From positions 1-10,756 of the forward strand of contig DFZT01000077.1 of assembly GCA_002382755.1 (NCBI GenBank): a stretch of DNA of 10,756 nt, given 5' to 3'. The stretch is from Firmicutes bacterium UBA4049 (GTDB taxonomy: Bacteria > Bacillota > Desulfotomaculia > Desulfotomaculales > Nap2-2B). The notes below the pieces were generated by a model that had not been told where the DNA came from, ran no database searches, and was given only the letters and a program-made list of their open reading frames with translations. Positions 6,875-10,756 of this stretch are shown here, piece after piece (within the stretch, counting starts at the first letter, position 1; the number at the start of each line of letters is the position of its first letter). Both the position numbers and the translations under genes were made by a program.

Positions 6875-8704
6875 GTGATCAAACGGATTTGCCTGTCTTT
6901 GGTTCTGCTGCTTGTTTTTTGTTTATTAAGGCCGCTATGGTCTGGAATTAATTCCCCGGTTGTTTCCTGCGCCAATGTCCCGCTGCTGGATCATTATGAT
7001 CTTATTGTTGCCGGCGCTGAGCCGGAAGGAATTGCCGCAGCTGTATCCGGGGCGCGTAATGGTTTAAAGACACTGCTTGTAGATACCCGTCCGGAAGTAG
7101 GCGGCCTGATGACCCGCGGCTGGTTGAACAGTATTGATATGAATTACGGACCGAACGGGGAGATCTTAAATAAGGGGATCTTTCTGGAATTTTTCAAAGG
7201 CGTTGGGGGAGATGCTTTTGATCCTGCTGTGGCAAGCCGGGTTTTTAATTCCCTGATCGAAAAAGAGAAGAACCTTCAGATATTTTTAAACGCGGTCAGG
7301 ATGCAGCCAATGGCCATAAATAACGATATAAACGGATTAAGGATTTTATTGCCGAATGGAGGGGCCAGGGAAGTCAAGGCGCAGCGGGTAATTGACGCCA
7401 CCCGCGACGCGGATATAGCCGCCGCCGCAGGTGTTCCGTGCAGCCTCGGGTTTAGTGACTGCGGCCGGCCGGATGAATATATGGCGTCTACCCTGGTTTT
7501 CAGGTTAAAGGGAGTAAGCCTAATAGACTGGCTAAAACTGGAACTAAACCTCAAGCTCTCCGGAGAACCCAACAGCGGTGTAAAAAGGGGCAGCGCCTGG
7601 GGTTTTTCCCAAATAATGAAACGCTATAAACCGGCGAACGGCCGTTTGCTAGTGCGCGGTTTAAATATAGGCCGCGGAGAAAACAACCGGATTTTAGTCA
7701 ATACGCTGCTGATTCTGGGGGTGAATCCTCTGGATTATAATTCCCGTATGGAAGGAAGAAATTTAGCCGAAAAAGAGATCCCTCTTCTTGTCGATTATAT
7801 TTCAAAAAACATTCCCGGCCTGTCGTCAGCCGTGCTGGACGCAACGGCGCCTGAATTATACATCAGGCAATCAAGAAATATTTATGGATTATATCGCTTA
7901 AGTATAAACGATGTATTGGAAAACAGGGATTTTAAAGATCGTATTGCGATGGGCTCTTACCCTATCGACATACAGGCCACCAGTCAGTCTTTTCGCGGTG
8001 ATGTAATAGGCAAACCAAAGCTTTACTCAATACCTTTCCGCTGTCTTGTGCCAAAAAAGATTAACAACCTCCTGGTGGTGGGAAGGTCGGCGAGCTTTGA
8101 TTCGCTTGCCGCCGGCAGCGCCAGGGTTATCCCTGTCGGCATGGCAACAGGCCAGGCGGCCGGTGCTGCTGCCGCCCTCAGCGTTGAAAGGGGATTGCCT
8201 TTTAACCAAATGAGCGGCGATCCCAATGTAATTAAAGAACTCCAGGCGAGGTTAAACACACAAGGAATGAAACTATACTCTTTTTCATATGAAATTCCCT
8301 GCGCCGATCACTGGGCCTACCCCGGTTTAAGATTTATCAGGCAATGGGGAATGGCTTCCGGCGGTTATAATAACAATTACCGGCTGGATGATGAGATGCC
8401 TGCGGCAAGCTTTTTAAACGCGATCACGAGGATAACCGGCCCAGAAATGGGGAGGGTAATTTATAACGAGGGCGAGACGCTTACCCTGATAAGCGTTTCC
8501 CGGATTATATGCAGCCTTAAAAATATCAGTCTATCAAAGTCAGAAGCTTTTATGTATTTGAAGTTGGCCGGATTTTGGGATCCGGATTTGTTGAAACATA
8601 TTCAAAATGAAGGCAAGATCAGCAGGGGGGCCGGATATATGATTATTAAAAGGTATGCGGAATGGAATCCCCCTACAGGCGCGAATCAGGGGGGACAAAT
8701 TTGA
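6875..8704 (+). CDS. Exported/membrane-anchored FAD-dependent oxidoreductase with C-terminal SLH-like segment
   Basis: A 609-residue flavoprotein of the FAD_oxidored type; substrate unknown. From the GTG start the N-terminus is MIKR plus a hydrophobic stretch (about 5-18), a signal peptide or anchor. A VVSC at 29-32 resembles a lipobox but lies too far from the hydrophobic core. The FAD Rossmann fold begins at 41 (YDLIVAGAEPEGIAAA) and reads G47-x-E-x-x-G52, with Glu where GxGxxG has its middle Gly. VGGLMTRGWLN follows. A second nucleotide-site block, LLVVGRSASFDSLAAGSARV, ends the catalytic part. At about 476-523, DHWAYPGLRFIRQWG then GGYNNNYRLDD resembles a divergent S-layer homology domain. 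It lies inside the pyr operon, and its stop overlaps the pyrK start by 4 nt. No pyrimidine role can be read from the sequence. Confidence 0.85.
   Translation: MIKRICLSLVLLLVFCLLRPLWSGINSPVVSCANVPLLDHYDLIVAGAEPEGIAAAVSGARNGLKTLLVDTRPEVGGLMTRGWLNSIDMNYGPNGEILNKGIFLEFFKGVGGDAFDPAVASRVFNSLIEKEKNLQIFLNAVRMQPMAINNDINGLRILLPNGGAREVKAQRVIDATRDADIAAAAGVPCSLGFSDCGRPDEYMASTLVFRLKGVSLIDWLKLELNLKLSGEPNSGVKRGSAWGFSQIMKRYKPANGRLLVRGLNIGRGENNRILVNTLLILGVNPLDYNSRMEGRNLAEKEIPLLVDYISKNIPGLSSAVLDATAPELYIRQSRNIYGLYRLSINDVLENRDFKDRIAMGSYPIDIQATSQSFRGDVIGKPKLYSIPFRCLVPKKINNLLVVGRSASFDSLAAGSARVIPVGMATGQAAGAAAALSVERGLPFNQMSGDPNVIKELQARLNTQGMKLYSFSYEIPCADHWAYPGLRFIRQWGMASGGYNNNYRLDDEMPAASFLNAITRITGPEMGRVIYNEGETLTLISVSRIICSLKNISLSKSEAFMYLKLAGFWDPDLLKHIQNEGKISRGAGYMIIKRYAEWNPPTGANQGGQI
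8688..8694 (+). promoter_or_regulatory. Ribosome binding site fixing the pyrK TTG start
   Basis: AGGGGGG lies inside the last codons of the oxidoreductase gene, 6 nt before TTG 8701. It favours TTG 8701 over the in-frame ATG 8662, which has no comparable site and would add 13 residues not typical of PyrK. Confidence 0.65.
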
Positions 8705-9513
8705 TCCATAGCCCAAAGACCCGTATCGTAAGTCAAAAAATGATTTTTCCGGGTTGCTGCCTGCTGAAAATCTTTTCTCCGGAGATAAGCAGAACGGCAA
8801 AACCGGGGCAGTTTATCCAGGTGCGTATTTTGCCCCTGCTGGATTCTACGCTGCGCCGTCCTTTTAGCATTCATCGGGTAAACCGGGAGGAAGGTGAGTT
8901 GTCTCTGCTTTACCGGGTGGTTGGCCGGGGTACGACGCTGCTGTCTATGGAAAGAGAAAACGATTTTTTAGATGTTATCGGTCCATTGGGAAAGGGTTTC
9001 AATATTCCCGAAGGAAAGAGAAAACTGGCGATAGCGGCGGGCGGAATCGGAATCGCCCCCTTGTTTTTTTTGCTTGAGGAATTAGCGCGAAGTGAAAACA
9101 AGGATTATACAATCTATACCCTGTTGGGAGCGCGTACCGGCGAAGAATTAATTCTAGTCAAGGAAATAACAAGTCTTACGGAAAGTTTTCCCGGAGGCGT
9201 CGAAATTGCAACCGACGATGGAACGGTTGGCCACCGGGGGCCAGTGACGGAATTGCTTGAGGATGTTCTTGCAAACCGGCCGGTCGAAATGGTTTATGCC
9301 TGTGGTCCGCATGATTTCCTTCGTGTTTCCTCCGCCATGCTGGAAAAACATGGAGTAGCCGGGCAATTTTCCATTGAGGAACGTATGGCCTGTGGAATAG
9401 GCGCCTGCTATTCATGTGTTTGCAAAACCCGACGGGAAAATGGAGAACAACCTGTTTACAAGCGAGTATGCGTTGATGGGCCGGTCTTTGATGCCAACGA
9501 GGTGGTTTTTTAA
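8701..9513 (+). CDS. pyrK: Dihydroorotate dehydrogenase B electron-transfer subunit
   Basis: Iron-sulfur flavoprotein (FAD, [2Fe-2S]) that passes electrons from the FMN of PyrD to NAD+. From TTG 8701 it has 270 residues, normal for the family. The FAD-binding motif RRPFSIH is at 52-58, and an NAD-binding GGIGIAPLFFLLEEL block lies in the middle. The [2Fe-2S] ligands fit C231, C236, C239 and C257, in CGIGACYSCVCK and later VCVDGPVF. An extra Cys241 lies within the motif. The start codon is embedded in the upstream stop (TTGA, 8701-8704), so translation is probably coupled to the oxidoreductase. The stop shares one base with the pyrD ATG. Confidence 0.95.
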   Translation: MIHSPKTRIVSQKMIFPGCCLLKIFSPEISRTAKPGQFIQVRILPLLDSTLRRPFSIHRVNREEGELSLLYRVVGRGTTLLSMERENDFLDVIGPLGKGFNIPEGKRKLAIAAGGIGIAPLFFLLEELARSENKDYTIYTLLGARTGEELILVKEITSLTESFPGGVEIATDDGTVGHRGPVTELLEDVLANRPVEMVYACGPHDFLRVSSAMLEKHGVAGQFSIEERMACGIGACYSCVCKTRRENGEQPVYKRVCVDGPVFDANEVVF

Positions 9514-10457
9514 TGGAAGCTTTGAATAGCGAACCCAACCTGGCAGTTGAGATAGCCGGAATAAAGTTTAAAAATCCAGTCATGAACGCATCCGGAACTT
9601 TCGGTCTTGAAAAAGAATATTCAATATTTGTCAACCTGAGCCAACTTGGCGGAGTAGTTCTTAAAAGCCTGACACTCCGGCCATGCCCGGGAAATCCTCC
9701 GCCCCGGATATTTGAGACAGCGTCAGGTTTATTAAATTCTATTGGCCTGCAAAATCCGGGAGTAGAAAATTTCACAAAATTTTGCCTGCCTGGTTTGAAA
9801 GAGTTATCAACGAATATAATTGCAAGCATAGCAGGCGGTACTGTGGAAGAGTATGCCGCCGTCGCCGGCAAACTGGGTGAATCTGAGATAATAACGGCGC
9901 TTGAGCTAAACATATCCTGCCCGAATGTAAGGCATGGCGGTATGCAATTCGGCGTTTCGCCATCGGCGTCTGCGGAAGTGGTTAAAAGTGTTAAGGCAGC
10001 GACAGGTAAACCTGTTATAGTAAAACTATCTCCGAATGTAACCAGTATTGTAGAAATAGCATACAGTGTCGCTGATGCGGGAGCGGACGCTCTTTCAATG
10101 ATCAATACCCTTACGGGGGTGGCTATTGATATTTACCGGCGCAGGCCGGTCCTGGGCAACATCAAAGGAGGGCTGTCCGGACCGGCTGTTAAACCTGTGG
10201 CCGTCAGGGCTGTCTGGGAGGTTTACCGGGAAGTCGATCTGCCGATCATTGGTATGGGCGGCATAACATGCGCCCGGGATGCCCTTGAATTCATCATGGC
10301 CGGCGCCAGGGCGGTTGCGGTAGGGACGGTGAATTTTATTAACCCGGAGGCGACAATTGATATATTGGAAGGAATCACACTATTCTTAAAAGAAAACGGG
10401 GTCAAAGATATTAATGATTTGGTAGGTGTTGCCCATGATACAATGCAAGGATTTTAA
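9513..10457 (+). CDS. pyrD: Dihydroorotate dehydrogenase B catalytic subunit (class 1B)
   Basis: FMN enzyme oxidising L-dihydroorotate to orotate; class 1B partners with PyrK and uses NAD+, fitting an anaerobe. At 314 residues it is slightly longer than the usual 300-311. Visible motifs are MNASGTFG and VVLKSLT near the N-terminus, NSIGLQNPG in the substrate region, and ELNISCPNVRHGG. In the last, Cys136 corresponds to the catalytic cysteine of Lactococcus PyrDB. VIVKLSPNV follows, and the C-terminal GMGGITCARDALEFIMAGA phosphate-binding region completes the barrel. The ATG overlaps the pyrK stop (TAATG), with GAGGTGG (9499-9505) as ribosome binding site. It is the last gene of the operon; no pyrF or pyrE follows within the window. 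Confidence 0.97.
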   Translation: MEALNSEPNLAVEIAGIKFKNPVMNASGTFGLEKEYSIFVNLSQLGGVVLKSLTLRPCPGNPPPRIFETASGLLNSIGLQNPGVENFTKFCLPGLKELSTNIIASIAGGTVEEYAAVAGKLGESEIITALELNISCPNVRHGGMQFGVSPSASAEVVKSVKAATGKPVIVKLSPNVTSIVEIAYSVADAGADALSMINTLTGVAIDIYRRRPVLGNIKGGLSGPAVKPVAVRAVWEVYREVDLPIIGMGGITCARDALEFIMAGARAVAVGTVNFINPEATIDILEGITLFLKENGVKDINDLVGVAHDTMQGF

Positions 10458-10546
10458 TTAAACGTAAACGGGGCAATAGAAAAGCTGGTCTTAAGATGAA
10501 TACCTGGAAAACAATACTTTTACAGAAGAATTTATTTTAAGCCCTT

Positions 10547-10570
10547 CTTGAGTTGCTACTCAGGTTGTTT
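10547..10570 (+). terminator. Probable pyr operon terminator
   Basis: CTTGAGT (10547-10553) pairs with ACTCAGG (10558-10564). The stem has seven pairs, one of them T-G, around a TGCT loop, and TTGTTT follows. The only T-rich tail is on the plus strand, so it would end transcription from pyrD, about 90 bp downstream of its stop. The stem is short, so efficiency is uncertain. Its 3' arm runs into the AGGCTGT repeat. Confidence 0.55.
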
Positions 10571-10589
10571 AGGCTATAGGCTGTAGGCT
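10562..10589 (+). repeat. Short 7 bp tandem repeat (AGGCTGT-like units)
   Basis: On the plus strand AGG-units start at 10562, 10571, 10578 and 10585: AGGTTGT, AGGCTAT, AGGCTGT, then AGGCTG. The spacing is 9, 7 and 7. This is the same unit as at 61-93 but on the opposite strand, so the two arrays form an inverted pair around the window. The array ends directly against the stop codon (10591-10593) of the minus-strand gene. Confidence 0.6.
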
Positions 10590-10590
10590 G

Positions 10591-10756
10591 TTAGTCACGC
10601 ATTGACCGAATCAAGGCGCTCAGAACCTTCTCGGTCTCCGCCATTTTCGAGTCGCATTCGGGAACATCCAACTCATTTGTATAACCCAAGCGGCTGGCCA
10701 AGCCGAACTGGTAATGCAGTTCCCTTGCGGAACCGAAGGCTATTTCAAGAAAGCGA
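10591..10756 (-). CDS. Four-helix-bundle protein (23S rRNA IVP family), C-terminal fragment
   Basis: This open frame on the minus strand enters from the right edge and ends at TAA (10591-10593), giving the last 54 residues. It begins RFLEIAFGSARELHYQ and continues FGLASRLGYTN, then ETEKVLSALIRSMRD at the end. These are the third and fourth helices of the four-helix-bundle/23S intervening-sequence protein family, where an FLxIAxGSxxELxYQ motif is diagnostic. It belongs to the same subgroup as the N-terminal fragment at 1-52 and lies on the same strand. As the two ends do not join in frame, these are most simply two gene copies. No function beyond family membership can be given. Confidence 0.85.
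   Translation of the reverse strand, partial: RFLEIAFGSARELHYQFGLASRLGYTNELDVPECDSKMAETEKVLSALIRSMRD

Noticed and set aside
9176..10105. Long 309-codon open frame antisense to pyrK and pyrD
   Set aside because: It lies wholly opposite two clear enzyme genes. Its translation is low-complexity, without domains, and has no ribosome binding site. It is a shadow of their codon usage.
10497..10541. 14-codon open frame between pyrD and the terminator
   Set aside because: No ribosome binding site and no recognisable features; chance is the simplest explanation.

Overview
The window looks like chromosomal DNA from a spore-forming, anaerobic Firmicute, most likely of the Peptococcaceae/Desulfotomaculum-Pelotomaculum kind. 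The lineage is inferred from three things: a YunB-type sporulation protein, a PyrR-controlled pyrimidine operon with the NAD-linked PyrK/PyrD dihydroorotate dehydrogenase, and TTG/GTG starts with strong purine-rich ribosome binding sites. I see no phage, insertion sequence, CRISPR, rRNA or tRNA gene.

Layout. The left edge (1-52, minus) is the first 17 codons of a four-helix-bundle protein (23S rRNA intervening-sequence protein family). A short array of 7-8 bp AGGCTGT-like units runs into its ribosome binding site. A sigma-A promoter at 158-187 then drives tyrS (tyrosyl-tRNA synthetase, TTG start at 240). Next come yunB on the plus strand and a DUF1015 gene on the minus strand. These two are convergent, with stop codons only 2 bp apart.

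The 350-bp gap 3690-4039 is the regulatory centre. It holds a probable DUF1015 promoter facing left, two good sigma-A promoters facing right, and a complete PyrR attenuator. The attenuator has a PyrR-binding hairpin (3912-3946), an antiterminator (3927-3983) and a terminator (3969-4004), and these structures exclude one another. It controls pyrR-pyrB-pyrC-(FAD oxidoreductase)-pyrK-pyrD (4040-10457). Genes in this run are tightly packed: pyrB/pyrC and pyrK/pyrD overlap by 1 nt, and the oxidoreductase and pyrK overlap by 4 nt. A hairpin with a T-rich tail at 10547-10570 probably ends the operon.

Together, pyrB, pyrC and pyrKD make carbamoyl-aspartate, dihydroorotate and orotate, and PyrR senses UMP and shuts the operon off. 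carAB (carbamoyl phosphate) and pyrE/pyrF (orotate to UMP) are not in the window. Where carAB often sits, between pyrC and pyrK, there is instead a 609-residue FAD-dependent oxidoreductase with an N-terminal signal/anchor and a C-terminal S-layer-homology-like segment. This is the most unusual element here.

The right edge (10591-10756, minus) is the last 54 codons of a second four-helix-bundle gene, again next to AGGCTGT-like units. The 10.5-kb interior is therefore bounded by two same-strand genes of one small-protein family and by inverted copies of one short repeat.
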